The notes: a model not told the origin generated them from the sequence alone. 48,156 bases of DNA from Candidatus Obscuribacter sp. (GCA_021772155.1 JADYXS010000161.1:1-48156), one strand, 5' to 3'; counted from the first letter of the stretch, positions 1 to 8,702 are shown. Program-made: numbers and translations.

Positions 1-1695
1 CGAGCCTAGCTCGCGCAGCAGGAACTCACGAGTGGCTGGATGATGTGGTACCGATTTGTCGATTTCATGCAGGCGTCCGACGGTTCTATATTTGTCAGCT
101 GCACCATTAGGTTTAAAAACCAGATCAGACTGTGCAAGCCATTTAGCTTGACTGCCAGCTTGAAGTACGGGCACATCCCAACCGGTGGCAGCATTTTTGC
201 CCCAGACAATCACTGGCTCAGCATCATGTGAATGGGCGCTGATAATGTAGCTGACGCCCTTAACGTTTTGCGCCAAACGCAGGTCTTCATTGCGTCCGAG
301 GTGAGAAAGCAGGATGACTTTATTGACGCCTTCTCCGCCTTCGCTTTTCGGCGTGTTCAAATGGCCGATCCAGCGTGTCGCTTCGCGCTCGGCGTCCAGA
401 TACACCAGATCTCCACGCTTGGCGGCATTAACCAACTCCTCGGTCACCAGTCCGACAACGCCTACGCGTTCGCTAGCACCATTGCCTCCGGTGACTTCGA
501 CAATCCGATAGGGTCTGTACACAGTTCCTGTCGGTCCTGAGAAGCCCGGGTGTCCTGGCAATTCAATATTGGCCGCCACTCCAGGAATATCTCCCAGTTC
601 CCCGCGAATCTGCTTAATGACCCGCACCCAGCCATCGACGTCGACTTCAGCATTGCCCGCGTCGGCCACGTGATTTCCCGGGACAAATGCGTCCACCTTC
701 ATATATTTGTTAATGGCCTTTGTTTCGACAAGGCCAACATCGGAGGCTCCGGCTTCCGGCGTGCCGGAGAAGTTATCGCCGGCGTCAAAGAGCAAAGAAC
801 TGATTCCCTTCTGTTTGGCATCAGAACGCAGCTGCTCGGATTTTGTCACCAGCTGCGAAAGGGTGGCTTCGTCACCGAGCAAAGAGCTGTGCAGATCGTT
901 AAAATGCAACAACCGCACTTTGGTAAGCCCGGCGTCACCGCGAATGCTCGCAGCAGCATACATTGTGAGGTCTTTAGCATTTGCCAGCGCCGTGATGGAC
1001 GTGGAAAGCACACCGCCTGTAACACCACCAAAGGCAGTGTCTAGGAGCAGGGAGCGCCCGAACTTCGACCAGCCGTCTTTGGTGCCTAACTCATCACCAT
1101 GGTTATATAGCTCGTGCGGTACGCCCCAGACGAAACCGCCGGTGGCACCACCTGCAACACCACGAACGGCATTCATGCGGAACTTCGGGTCTAGCGAATT
1201 CTCCACTGCCTTCCTGCCGGCTGTAGCGGCAAGCCCATCGCTAACGCCGGGGCCTAGATAGGCGGTGCCTAACTTCTTGCCGTACCACTGTGCGGCCCTG
1301 GCCTCAGCGGCTGTTCCTGCAACACCGGCAAAGCCGTCGACCATTCCCCAGAGGAATTTTTCCTTGCCCGTTGTATGTTCTTTTGGATCTAGAAAAATAT
1401 CCTCAAGCTCGCTTTCAACGCCAAGCCGGAGCAAACCGGAAGTGGCTGCAGTACCGAGCACCTTTGTAGCCAGCCCGAAACCACCGCGTCCAGCGATCGC
1501 CCAAAAAGCTGTTCCACCTATTCCCGAAACGAGCGAGCCGCTAAACTCAACTCCCAGCTTTGTCCAACTAGTCCCGCTTTCCTGCGCCTGACCCATTAGC
1601 TCAGCTTGAAAATTGTTGCCGCCCTGGGCCATCAGCACGTTGCCTCGAATGGCCGTGCTGTCAGAACTTTGCGAAGAAGGCCTCTCAAAACCCAT
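1..1695 (-). CDS. 5'-nucleotidase-like metallophosphoesterase (UshA type), C-terminus cut by window edge
   Basis: The frame is open from ATG 1695 to the left edge (565 codons, no stop), with an in-frame TAG upstream and an AAGG about 7 nt before the ATG. From about residue 260 the calcineurin-like phosphoesterase motifs appear in order: HFNDLHS (DxH), DAGDNFSGT (GDxxxGT), PGNHVAD (GNHxxD), LLSHLG and ISAHSHD (GHSH-like). These are the dinuclear-metal ligands of the 5'-nucleotidase/2',3'-cyclic phosphodiesterase family, which hydrolyses nucleotides, usually outside the cytoplasm. The first ~260 residues are Gly/Ala-rich with hydrophobic stretches and no recognisable domain. I see no classical N-terminal signal peptide, so the location is unclear. 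The C-terminal substrate-binding domain lies mostly outside the window. Family assignment is firm; exact substrate unknown. Confidence 0.85.
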   Translation of the reverse strand, partial: MGFERPSSQSSDSTAIRGNVLMAQGGNNFQAELMGQAQESGTSWTKLGVEFSGSLVSGIGGTAFWAIAGRGGFGLATKVLGTAATSGLLRLGVESELEDIFLDPKEHTTGKEKFLWGMVDGFAGVAGTAAEARAAQWYGKKLGTAYLGPGVSDGLAATAGRKAVENSLDPKFRMNAVRGVAGGATGGFVWGVPHELYNHGDELGTKDGWSKFGRSLLLDTAFGGVTGGVLSTSITALANAKDLTMYAAASIRGDAGLTKVRLLHFNDLHSSLLGDEATLSQLVTKSEQLRSDAKQKGISSLLFDAGDNFSGTPEAGASDVGLVETKAINKYMKVDAFVPGNHVADAGNAEVDVDGWVRVIKQIRGELGDIPGVAANIELPGHPGFSGPTGTVYRPYRIVEVTGGNGASERVGVVGLVTEELVNAAKRGDLVYLDAEREATRWIGHLNTPKSEGGEGVNKVILLSHLGRNEDLRLAQNVKGVSYIISAHSHDAEPVIVWGKNAATGWDVPVLQAGSQAKWLAQSDLVFKPNGAADKYRTVGRLHEIDKSVPHHPATREFLLRELGS

Positions 1696-1793
1696 AGTCG
1701 CCTTAATTGGGTCTAACTACACAGACTCTAAGGCGTATTGATACAAGGCAGTAATGGGACAAGTACGCAGCTAAGACTAAGCGTTTCTCACAT

Positions 1794-2564
1794 TCAAGTG
1801 GCAACAGCAACTTTGGCATTGATTTTCAGGCTGACGAAAGCATGCTCCTCTTCCGTTAGGTTAGCTTGCGCTAATCTGATGGCGAAGGCTCTCTCGAAAC
1901 CCATTTTAAAGGCCTGCTCAAGTTCTTCGAAAGTCAGCACGCCTTTGGTCAGGTCAAAAAGGTTCAGATGCCGCTTCGAATCGGCAGTCGTTTCGCGCAA
2001 CAGTGAGGGCATTAAGCTCGGATCCTGATTCAAGGGAACGGACCCATGCTGAAGAATGGCTCCGCGTCGCCGAGTCTGGGCGCTGCCAATCAACTTCGTA
2101 CCTCCGTGCTGAAGATCGCAGCCGGAGGTTGCCATAAAACAATCTTGCAGATGCCTGTAAGCAACGCCACTTTCGCCAAGCTCGGTGATCACTCCAAGCC
2201 CCTCTAATGCAGCCATTAGTCCCTGACAGATTTGCCGGTAGGACTCGGTCACTGACGTGCTCAGGAACCCGTCCCTGGTTGAATCAGAGCCGACAAAAGA
2301 ATAGGTTAGATCTTGCAGGTGGAGAACGGCGCGTCCGCCAGTTGGTCGACGAACTACCTGAATGCCTTTTGACTGAATCTCTTCAATCAGTTCAAGATCC
2401 ATTTTCTGGCTCAACCCGATAGTCACTGCCGGAGGACAAAAACCATACACGCGCAACGTCGGTGGCACCAGTCCGCGAATGTGCGAATCGAGAATCGCTT
2501 CGTCGATGGCCATGTTGGTGGCACCGTCGAATTCAGCATAAGAAAGTAATCGCCAGGATTCCAT
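1794..2564 (-). CDS. lipM: octanoyltransferase LipM (lipoate/biotin ligase fold)
   Basis: A 256-aa member of the lipoate-protein ligase A/B fold. It has RRPTGGRAVLH-LTYS at residues 72-89, Lys157 in the TKLIGSAQ segment and the following LQHGSV. Cys142 in the DCF motif fits the acyl-carrying cysteine of LipM-type octanoyltransferases. These move octanoate from acyl carrier protein to GcvH or E2 domains, the first step of de novo lipoylation. Length is normal for LipM, and there is no C-terminal accessory domain as in LplA. The start is ATG 2564 with AGAGAG upstream, 9 nt after the stop of the nucleoside phosphorylase, so the two are probably co-transcribed. LipL (amidotransferase) is the main alternative; the position of the Cys favours LipM. 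Confidence 0.85.
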   Translation of the reverse strand: MESWRLLSYAEFDGATNMAIDEAILDSHIRGLVPPTLRVYGFCPPAVTIGLSQKMDLELIEEIQSKGIQVVRRPTGGRAVLHLQDLTYSFVGSDSTRDGFLSTSVTESYRQICQGLMAALEGLGVITELGESGVAYRHLQDCFMATSGCDLQHGGTKLIGSAQTRRRGAILQHGSVPLNQDPSLMPSLLRETTADSKRHLNLFDLTKGVLTFEELEQAFKMGFERAFAIRLAQANLTEEEHAFVSLKINAKVAVAT

Positions 2565-2573
2565 CGCTCTCTC

Positions 2574-3899
2574 TTAAACAGCAGCAGGCGCGCCGATCAT
2601 CGCGCGAATCACTGGAGGTACGTCGACCTTTTCGGTACTGTATTCGATACCACTTTCGATCACTTTGCACGCCAGTTGCAGCTGAGCCTCATTGTCAGCG
2701 TATACAGTTGCAACGGACTCACCTGGTTGCAGACAGCTACCGACCTTACCATGTAACACCACGCCGACCGCCATATTGATCGGATCGCCTTTCTTGCTGC
2801 GCCCTGCGCCCATCAATTTACAAGCCTCAGCGATGCGCTTGCCGTGCAAGCCAGAAATCCAAAGTGGCGTCTTACCGGGCACTTTCATTTCGAAATGAAT
2901 TTTGGCCTGTGGCATCAAAGAGTAATCGTCGACGACTTTCGGATCACCACCTTGTGCCTCCACCAACTCAACAAATTTGCGCAGCGCAGCGCCGCTGTGC
3001 AAGACATTCTTCAACTGCTCACGCGCATCGGCCTCATTTCGAGCCTTCCCTGCGGTGATCAGGGCAAGCGAACCAAGCGCCAGGCACAGTTCGTGCAAAT
3101 CAGCCGGACCGCGCCCTTTCAGGGTCTCAATGGCCTCGATCACTTCGACAGTGTGTCCGACAGCATTGCCCAGTGGTTGGTCCATATCGGTGACAACAGC
3201 ACTGACCGGGCGATTCAATCGCCGGCCAACTTCGACCATAGTTCGGGCCAGCTCGGATGCTTCAGCTTCCGTAGACATGAAAGCCCCGGCTCCACATTTC
3301 ACGTCTAGAATAATCAAATTGGAACCAGCTGCAATCTTCTTGGACATGACCGAGGCAGCGATCAAGGGAATCGATTCGACCGTTCCAGTGACATCCCGAA
3401 GGGCATAAATTTTTCCGTCAGCCGGAGCCAGCTCTTGAGTTTGTCCGGCAATGGCCGCACCAATTTTCTTCACTTGGGCGATGAACTTATCGATCGGAAG
3501 ACTGCAATCAAACCCAGGTATGGCCTCCAATTTATCAATGGTGCCACCAGTATGACCGAGTCCGCGTCCGGATAACTTTGCCATCGGGATACCCAATGCC
3601 GCCAACATCGGTACGAACACAAGTGTCGTCTTGTCACCCACTCCGCCAGTGCTGTGCTTGTCTCCAACAATGCTGCCGACATCGGAAAGGTCTAGCACCT
3701 GACCGGAATTGGCCATGGCATCGGTCAAGGCAGCAGTCTCATCCATAGTCATGCCGCGCCAGCAAACCGCCATCAGCCAGGACGACATCTGATAATCGGC
3801 CACTGTATGGTCCATCAATCCTTCAATGAGGAACTTGATATCGTCTTTTGAATGTTCCTTCCCGTTCCGCTTGGCAAGAATCAAGTCGATCATGCGCAC
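2574..3899 (-). CDS. pdp: pyrimidine-nucleoside (thymidine) phosphorylase
   Basis: Cytosolic enzyme that splits thymidine/uridine with phosphate to base plus (deoxy)ribose-1-phosphate. The glycosyltransferase family 3 signature is clear: KHSTGGVGDKTT (phosphate-binding loop), LSGRGLGHTGGT and VKCGAGAFM, and the C-terminal alpha/beta domain ends near TEKVDVPPVIRAMIGAP. Length (~440 aa) is typical. I chose GTG 3899, which gives an N-terminus MRMIDLI as in Bacillus Pdp and has GAGGG 8 nt upstream. The GTG five codons earlier (3914) has no such site. Followed closely by lipM. DeoA (strict thymidine phosphorylase) cannot be excluded from sequence alone. Confidence 0.9.
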   Translation of the reverse strand: MRMIDLILAKRNGKEHSKDDIKFLIEGLMDHTVADYQMSSWLMAVCWRGMTMDETAALTDAMANSGQVLDLSDVGSIVGDKHSTGGVGDKTTLVFVPMLAALGIPMAKLSGRGLGHTGGTIDKLEAIPGFDCSLPIDKFIAQVKKIGAAIAGQTQELAPADGKIYALRDVTGTVESIPLIAASVMSKKIAAGSNLIILDVKCGAGAFMSTEAEASELARTMVEVGRRLNRPVSAVVTDMDQPLGNAVGHTVEVIEAIETLKGRGPADLHELCLALGSLALITAGKARNEADAREQLKNVLHSGAALRKFVELVEAQGGDPKVVDDYSLMPQAKIHFEMKVPGKTPLWISGLHGKRIAEACKLMGAGRSKKGDPINMAVGVVLHGKVGSCLQPGESVATVYADNEAQLQLACKVIESGIEYSTEKVDVPPVIRAMIGAPAAV

Positions 3900-3966
3900 G
3901 ATAAAAGCCCTCACTGTCAGTTCTTTGAGATTCTAGCGCGCGCTGAACGCGCACATGCGCTTACAG

Positions 3967-3996
3967 CCAATAAATAGCTGCTTAGATATTTATTGG
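3967..3996. promoter_or_regulatory. perfect 10-bp inverted repeat upstream of pdp
   Basis: CCAATAAATA at 3967-3976 and TATTTATTGG at 3987-3996 are exact inverted copies, 20 bp centre to centre (about two helical turns). They lie 68 bp upstream of the pdp GTG. This looks like a dimeric-repressor operator or an AT-rich hairpin; no candidate regulator gene is next to it. A GC hairpin (GCGCG-loop-CGCGC, 3938-3952) lies between it and pdp. The whole 3900-4244 gap contains no credible gene. Confidence 0.4.
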
Positions 3997-4024
3997 ATAT
4001 AGCAAACTGCCACCCGCCAAATAC

Positions 4025-4056
4025 TTGACAACAGTGGCGGTGGCGTGGTTTATAAA
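4025..4056 (+). promoter_or_regulatory. possible sigma70-type promoter (long spacer)
   Basis: TTGACA at 4025-4030 is a perfect -35. The best -10, TATAAA, is at 4051-4056, giving a 20-bp spacer, longer than the usual 17. An imperfect inverted repeat, CCACCCGCC (4010-4018) with GGCGGTGG (4036-4043), brackets the -35 and could be an operator. It would start transcription just before the hairpin unit described next. Confidence 0.35.
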
Positions 4057-4061
4057 GTAGT

Positions 4062-4155
4062 GGGAGTGAGGCCGCGTGAAGCTTACCAAGAACCGATCGG
4101 CCTCCTCCCTCCTTCTTCTGTTTGCAAAAACGGCCCTCTTCTCGAGAGCCGTTTT
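4062..4155 (+). ncRNA. candidate small structured RNA ending in a terminator-like hairpin
   Basis: About 95 nt with no reading frame. First hairpin: GGGAG-T-GAGGCCG (4062-4074) pairs with CGGCCTC-CTCCC (4098-4109), 12 bp with one bulge and a 23-nt loop. A C/T-rich single-stranded stretch follows. Second hairpin: AAAACGGC-C-CTC (4127-4138) with GAG-A-GCCGTTTT (4144-4155), 11 bp and one mismatch. Its A/T base makes it terminator-like on both strands (the minus strand continues TTTTTG). It lies between a -35/-10 pair and the mqnA ribosome binding site, so it may be an independent sRNA or the mqnA leader. It matches no RNA family I recognise. Confidence 0.35.
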
Positions 4156-4244
4156 CGCTTCGTAATTTGACGCTTATCTTTGTTGCCTTTCACACTCAGA
4201 TGACGGCTTTGTTTTATCCTTAAGCCGGATCGGAGGATAGTCAC

Positions 4245-5147
4245 GTGACAATCGCATCAAATACCGGCACGAGCCAGGCAGTATTCAATTCAAACTGCGG
4301 AATTCGAACGTCGCCGGAAACTGTTGTCACCCAAGCTCTAGTAACACCCAAGACGCGGATCGGGCAGATATCCTTCATCAACTCGCTGCCAATTGTTCTG
4401 CCGCTTCAGCAAGGAGAGGTGGCGATACATGCGGACACTACGCTTGAAGCACCTTCGCGATTGAACCGTCTTATTTCAGAAGGCGCACTCGATGTCAGTG
4501 CAATGAGTTCCTTCGGATTCCTTTCTCGAAATGACCTTGCCTACATTCCTGACGTCTCCATTTCCTGTTCAGGACCAGTCGGCAGTGTGCTGCTGTTCAG
4601 CAAGCACTCGCTGGAAGATCTGGCTAATGGCCAGCGGCTTGTTATCGCCTCGGCCCAATCGGCAAGCTCAGTTAACCTGTTCAAAATTTTGATGCTGGAG
4701 CAGTTCGGCACGTTGCCTACGTTGGCAGCTGATATCAATCCGGAGATCGACCCAGAGGGCATCGACGCTGTGCTCGTGATCGGAGATCGCGCACTGGAAG
4801 TTGATACTGCGTGGTCAACAAGATACCTGCGTATCGACATGGGTGATTGGTGGTGGAGAACCTGCAATTTACCGATGGTATTCGGATTGTGGGCAGCTCG
4901 CATGGACTGGATTGGGAAATACCCTAAAGCATATGCCACCACAAGTGATGCATTGAGACAAAGTAAATTCATCGGTTTGAGCACAGCATTCGAGGCCGTG
5001 CTGGATGAAGCAGAGCAGCGCACCGGGCTTGCACGTTCACGCTTGCAACACTACTACAAGTCTCAACTCAATTTCGATTTGACGCCTAAGCACCTCGAAG
5101 GGCTCAAGCTCTTTCAAACGCTGGCAAAGAAACACGGTTTACTCTAG
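4245..5147 (+). CDS. mqnA: chorismate dehydratase MqnA (futalosine menaquinone pathway)
   Basis: MqnA removes water from chorismate to give 3-[(1-carboxyvinyl)oxy]benzoate, the first step of the futalosine route to menaquinone. The family core is clear from about residue 38: IGQISFINSLPIVLPL, then GALDVSAMSSFGFLSR, a central VLVIGDRAL segment and DMGDWWWRTCNLPMVFGLWAAR, the periplasmic-binding-like fold of MqnA/MqnD. GTG 4245 is supported by GGAGGA 7 nt upstream. The first ~37 residues are extra compared with most MqnA proteins. No other mqn gene is in the window. A menaquinone-based respiratory chain would fit the nuoN fragment at the right edge. Confidence 0.9.
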   Translation: MTIASNTGTSQAVFNSNCGIRTSPETVVTQALVTPKTRIGQISFINSLPIVLPLQQGEVAIHADTTLEAPSRLNRLISEGALDVSAMSSFGFLSRNDLAYIPDVSISCSGPVGSVLLFSKHSLEDLANGQRLVIASAQSASSVNLFKILMLEQFGTLPTLAADINPEIDPEGIDAVLVIGDRALEVDTAWSTRYLRIDMGDWWWRTCNLPMVFGLWAARMDWIGKYPKAYATTSDALRQSKFIGLSTAFEAVLDEAEQRTGLARSRLQHYYKSQLNFDLTPKHLEGLKLFQTLAKKHGLL

Positions 5148-5199
5148 TTGAGCAATTATTCGACGGGAATGCTAGGGGTGGCGACCGGCTGCCGCGCCA

Positions 5200-5472
5200 C
5201 TAAGGATCGATTCTGTAGCCAAATCCATGAACGATGGCAATCATCGATTTCTGTCCCTCTCTATCTATTTTTGAACGCAATCGTTGAATGTATGTCCTTA
5301 CTACCGGTCCGGTCATACCGGGTATATTCCAGTCCATAATGACCAGGTCATAGGGAAACATCTTGAGCCGGCTTAAGGCTTCCTGTCCATCGGCAGCATG
5401 GTCGACCAGGTAATTGCCCGCCGTCAAGAAATCAATGACCAGGTCGCTCAGTTCCTTTTCATCTTCTATCAA
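5200..5472 (-). pseudogene. OmpR-type response regulator remnant with large internal deletion
   Basis: A 90-codon frame joins the first half of a receiver domain (LIEDE acidic pocket, then VIMDWNIPGMTG containing the phospho-acceptor Asp) directly to the last ~30 residues of a winged-helix output domain (YIQRLRSKID ... VHGFGYRI). An intact OmpR regulator is ~225-240 aa, so roughly 135-150 codons are missing in frame, including receiver strands 4-5 and most of the DNA-binding domain. The expected N-terminus can be read upstream (ERVFLCR before LIEDE) back to an in-frame TGA, but it has no ATG/GTG, only the internal TTG at 5472. Start loss plus deletion point to a dead gene; a functional miniature receiver is unlikely. 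No partner histidine kinase is nearby. Confidence 0.75.
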
Positions 5473-5526
5473 TCGGCAAAGAAAGACTCTCTCGTCGCAA
5501 TCTCAATGAGTAGCTAAATCGCGCAG

Positions 5527-6576
5527 GTGAACGGCGCAAGCTGTGAGCCGCTGAAGAGTCGCTGGTATAATTGGCACCGACGGCTTCTGGTGGATTTTGT
5601 GGCAACGCGCCTAGTGCCTGGCAAATCGATCCTATCAATATTCATTTTGCTGTGCTGCCTTTGGCCATGCACCCCAGCGCTAAGCGATTCTAGCTTCAAG
5701 CAATACCGGCGCTCCGTGATTTCGAAAGTAGCGAGAAATTGGATTCCGGTTCGCAGCACGAAAGTTTGTCCAATTGAGCTAAAATTCAAGATCCACAAAA
5801 ACGGCTCTGTCTCGAACATTGAAGTTTGCAATCGAGCCAATGTCCCGGTTACCAGTGAGCAGAAAGTTCTCGATGCTGTGCGCAGAAGTGTCCCCTTCAG
5901 TCCGCTGCCGCCCGGTAGTGCTAATCCTTTAGAACTGAAAATCACATTTGAAACGACTACGGCGCTTCGGCTGACCGTGTCGCAGGCAATAAAGCACTAC
6001 GGACCATACGCAAGACAAAGTCTAAGAAAAAAATGCAAGGACTCCGGCATATCCTACCCGCCAAAACGACTGGTGCTGATCGGCTTGAAAGATGAGCGCA
6101 AGCTACTAGTATTTGGTGGAAGTGAACAGATGAAGCTGATCGGATCATTTCTTCTAGTCAGCTATAGCGGGATTCTTGGGCCGAAGCTGAAACAGGGCGA
6201 CTTGCAAATACCGGAGGGCATCTATCGCCTGACCGGTTTTCAGTCCCACAACATGCTAGCGCTGTGCGTCAATTATCCAAATGAACTCGACAAGAAAAAT
6301 GCCACCGCCGATCATCGCAACAATCTTGGAGGCGACATTTTGATCCACGGAGGCTCACTATCTACTGGCTGCCTTGTTGTTTCTGACGATGACATGGAAC
6401 AAGTGTTCGTCGCCGTTTACGACGTTGGTTGCAACAATACAAAGCTGATTATTGCACCATGCGATTTAACAGCCCTCAATCCGGCAATCAATTTCAAGAA
6501 ACAACAACCTCGTTGGCTTCCGGAGTTATATAAAGAGCTGAAAGCAGAGATGCTTGCTTGCCCGTTGCGACCGTGA
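5527..6576 (+). CDS. exported TonB_C domain / YafK-like L,D-transpeptidase fusion protein
   Basis: About 349 aa. A hydrophobic signal segment (KSILSIFILLCCLW, residues ~33-50) precedes a TonB C-terminal domain (~57-145: KVARNWIPV, then FKIHKNGSVSNIEV and PFSPLPPGS). A YkuD-family catalytic domain follows (~165-325). It carries IHGGSLSTGC near residues 272-282, matching the H-x(n)-S/T-x-G-C motif with Cys about 282, and the LKQGDLQIPEGIYRL segment typical of the YafK/DpaA branch. Members cut or make L,D-crosslinks in peptidoglycan or release Braun-type lipoprotein. The protein should act in the periplasm. The first ~20 codons may be spurious: no ribosome binding site precedes GTG 5527, and a GTG about 15 codons later is preceded by GGTGG. 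The domain pairing is unusual. Confidence 0.75.
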   Translation: MNGASCEPLKSRWYNWHRRLLVDFVATRLVPGKSILSIFILLCCLWPCTPALSDSSFKQYRRSVISKVARNWIPVRSTKVCPIELKFKIHKNGSVSNIEVCNRANVPVTSEQKVLDAVRRSVPFSPLPPGSANPLELKITFETTTALRLTVSQAIKHYGPYARQSLRKKCKDSGISYPPKRLVLIGLKDERKLLVFGGSEQMKLIGSFLLVSYSGILGPKLKQGDLQIPEGIYRLTGFQSHNMLALCVNYPNELDKKNATADHRNNLGGDILIHGGSLSTGCLVVSDDDMEQVFVAVYDVGCNNTKLIIAPCDLTALNPAINFKKQQPRWLPELYKELKAEMLACPLRP

Positions 6577-6860
6577 TGCGCGGAGCCGACGGTCGGACAA
6601 AAGTTATAATGCTGACAGTTAACGGATAAACATGATGCGCAAAGGTCTGACAATTCGCCGTATAGGTTTCTGCCTGCGTATGATAAAGTAGCTCTTCCGG
6701 GAGAATCCCGGCAATGCGACTTCAAGGAACCAAACATGAATCCCTTTAGGCTCAATCACTAAGCACCTGACCCAGTCGGTGTAGATGAGCGCGTAACGCA
6801 CGTTACGCGTGTTATGAGCCTTTTGAAATTCATGATTCTGTTTCCAGCGAGGAAGTCGCC

Positions 6861-8696
6861 GTGTCTAGATTTTTTGTCGATAATCTCATTATTCTTTTGC
6901 TGCGCAAGGGCTGGCAGTATGCCGGAAATCTACGTCCTCTTTTAGTTTTGTGCCTCGGCATGTTCGTAGTCGCGCAGGCAATCATGCTGGCTGAGCCCTA
7001 CGTGATTGGACGCCTTTTGAACTCCGTGCAAGCCGTTGCTTCCAAGGCCACAACCGTCAAACATATGTGGTCGGATGTGACCTTGAACCTCTGGCTGATT
7101 TTCTGGATCCAGTTCGTCTTCTGGCTCTTTCACGGGCCGGCCCGTGTTTTGGAACGCTACGCGGCGTATCACATCAAAGCAAACTATAAACAATATCTCT
7201 TTGACGCGATTGCGCAACTGCCCTTGCAGTGGCACCGCCAGCACCATTCCGGTGAAAGCATCGATAAAATCAACCGAGCAACCAACGCGCTTGGCACATT
7301 CTTCGACTATACGTTCGAAATAACTTATATGCTCACGCGGCTGCTCGGGTCCCTTGTGGTGCTTTTTTTATTCATGCCGTATTCCGGTTTGATTGCCATG
7401 ATCGCCACGGCTGTGGCATTTGCAAGTGTGTATGTGTTCGATCACTTTCTGACCAAACAATATGATCAACTCAACTCTTTAGATAACAGAGTGGCGGCTG
7501 CTGTGCACGACTATGTATCCAACATAGCCACTGTGATCACGCTGCGCCTTGAAGAGCGCGTGGGTAAAGAGGTCATGGCAAGAATGCTTGCTCCGCTTGC
7601 GCTGTTCAAACGAAATATTTTCTTGAACGAAACAAAGTGGGGCATCACCTCAATGCTAATTGCATCGATGACTGTAGCTGTACTATTTCACTACACTTAC
7701 GGCGAATTGAATGCCGGGCACACCATCCTTGCCGGCACCTTCTTTACGCTCTTTCAATACCTGAGAATGATTGGTGACTCCTTCTATGACTTTACGGACT
7801 TGTATGGGCGCGTAGTTAAGAACGCTGCCGATGTGGAAAGTGCCGAATCCATAAACCGTGCCTTCTTAGACATGAACCAGAGTCATGTTGCCAGTTTGCC
7901 GGCCGGCTGGACGACCGTTGAGGTAAATGATCTATGTTTCAAATACCATGATGAGAAGCACAGAGAGCACCACTTGCAGAATGTGAAAATCAAACTGGAG
8001 CGCGGCAAGAGAATCGCACTTGTCGGGGAAAGTGGATGTGGCAAAAGTACTTTGCTATTGTTGCTGCGTGGACTTCAGGATGCAGATTCTGTCACCATGC
8101 GCTGCGACGGACAGTTGATGGCTCATGGACTCAAGCACCTGGCCTCACACACAACCTTGATTCCGCAAGATCCTGAGATCTTCTCAGACACGATCGGATT
8201 CAACATAACCTTCGGAATGCCGGCTACTTCAAACGAAATAGACTCTGCAACACGGTTGTCCAGGTTCGATCAGGTGTTGACGAGACTACCGAGACAACTG
8301 GAGACGAACATCGCTGAAAAGGGGGTCAACTTGAGCGGCGGTGAGAAGCAGCGACTGGCTCTAGCTCGTGGTGTCTTTCTGTCCAGGGACAGCGACATTC
8401 TTCTGCTGGACGAGCCAACCAGCAGCGTAGACTCTCTAAACGAAAGGATCATTTACGCCAATATACTGGCTCAAAGCAAGGATCGCTGTGTAGTTTCGTC
8501 GATCCATAAATTGCACTTATTGGAATTGTTCGATGAAATCTACGTGTTCGGACACGGCTTACTTCTTGAGCAGGGAAGCTTGCCTTCGTTGCTGAGCCGA
8601 GGCGGTGAACTGAGTACGCTTTGGAGCAACTACCAATCCGAAGCAGACAGGGGCGCCGCTGAGCACAGCGGATTGGTGGAAGTAGCGGCAACTTAA
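6861..8696 (+). CDS. ABC exporter, fused membrane and ATPase domains
   Basis: A 611-aa half-transporter. The N-terminal membrane domain (~1-330) has about six hydrophobic segments. The nucleotide-binding domain begins near 350: Walker A LVGESGCGKST (~388), Q-loop IPQDPEIF, signature LSGGEKQRLALARG (~490), Walker B DILLLDEPTSSVD (~511) and switch His in SSIHKLH. All ATPase residues are intact. It would act as a homodimer or heterodimer exporting lipid, peptide or drug; the substrate is not deducible. GTG 6861 has GAGGAA 6 nt upstream. A TATAAT-like box (6605-6610) lies in the preceding 284-bp gap with no clear -35. A strong terminator follows at once, so it is probably monocistronic. Confidence 0.88.
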   Translation: MSRFFVDNLIILLLRKGWQYAGNLRPLLVLCLGMFVVAQAIMLAEPYVIGRLLNSVQAVASKATTVKHMWSDVTLNLWLIFWIQFVFWLFHGPARVLERYAAYHIKANYKQYLFDAIAQLPLQWHRQHHSGESIDKINRATNALGTFFDYTFEITYMLTRLLGSLVVLFLFMPYSGLIAMIATAVAFASVYVFDHFLTKQYDQLNSLDNRVAAAVHDYVSNIATVITLRLEERVGKEVMARMLAPLALFKRNIFLNETKWGITSMLIASMTVAVLFHYTYGELNAGHTILAGTFFTLFQYLRMIGDSFYDFTDLYGRVVKNAADVESAESINRAFLDMNQSHVASLPAGWTTVEVNDLCFKYHDEKHREHHLQNVKIKLERGKRIALVGESGCGKSTLLLLLRGLQDADSVTMRCDGQLMAHGLKHLASHTTLIPQDPEIFSDTIGFNITFGMPATSNEIDSATRLSRFDQVLTRLPRQLETNIAEKGVNLSGGEKQRLALARGVFLSRDSDILLLDEPTSSVDSLNERIIYANILAQSKDRCVVSSIHKLHLLELFDEIYVFGHGLLLEQGSLPSLLSRGGELSTLWSNYQSEADRGAAEHSGLVEVAAT

Positions 8697-8702
8697 GAGA
8701 AA

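Noticed and set aside
550..1261. Plus-strand open frames of 164 and 184 codons
   Set aside because: They lie opposite the minus-strand nucleotidase, which carries all motifs of its family and a ribosome binding site; the plus frames resemble no family.
4541..5023. Minus-strand 160-codon frame
   Set aside because: Antisense shadow of mqnA with no ribosome binding site.
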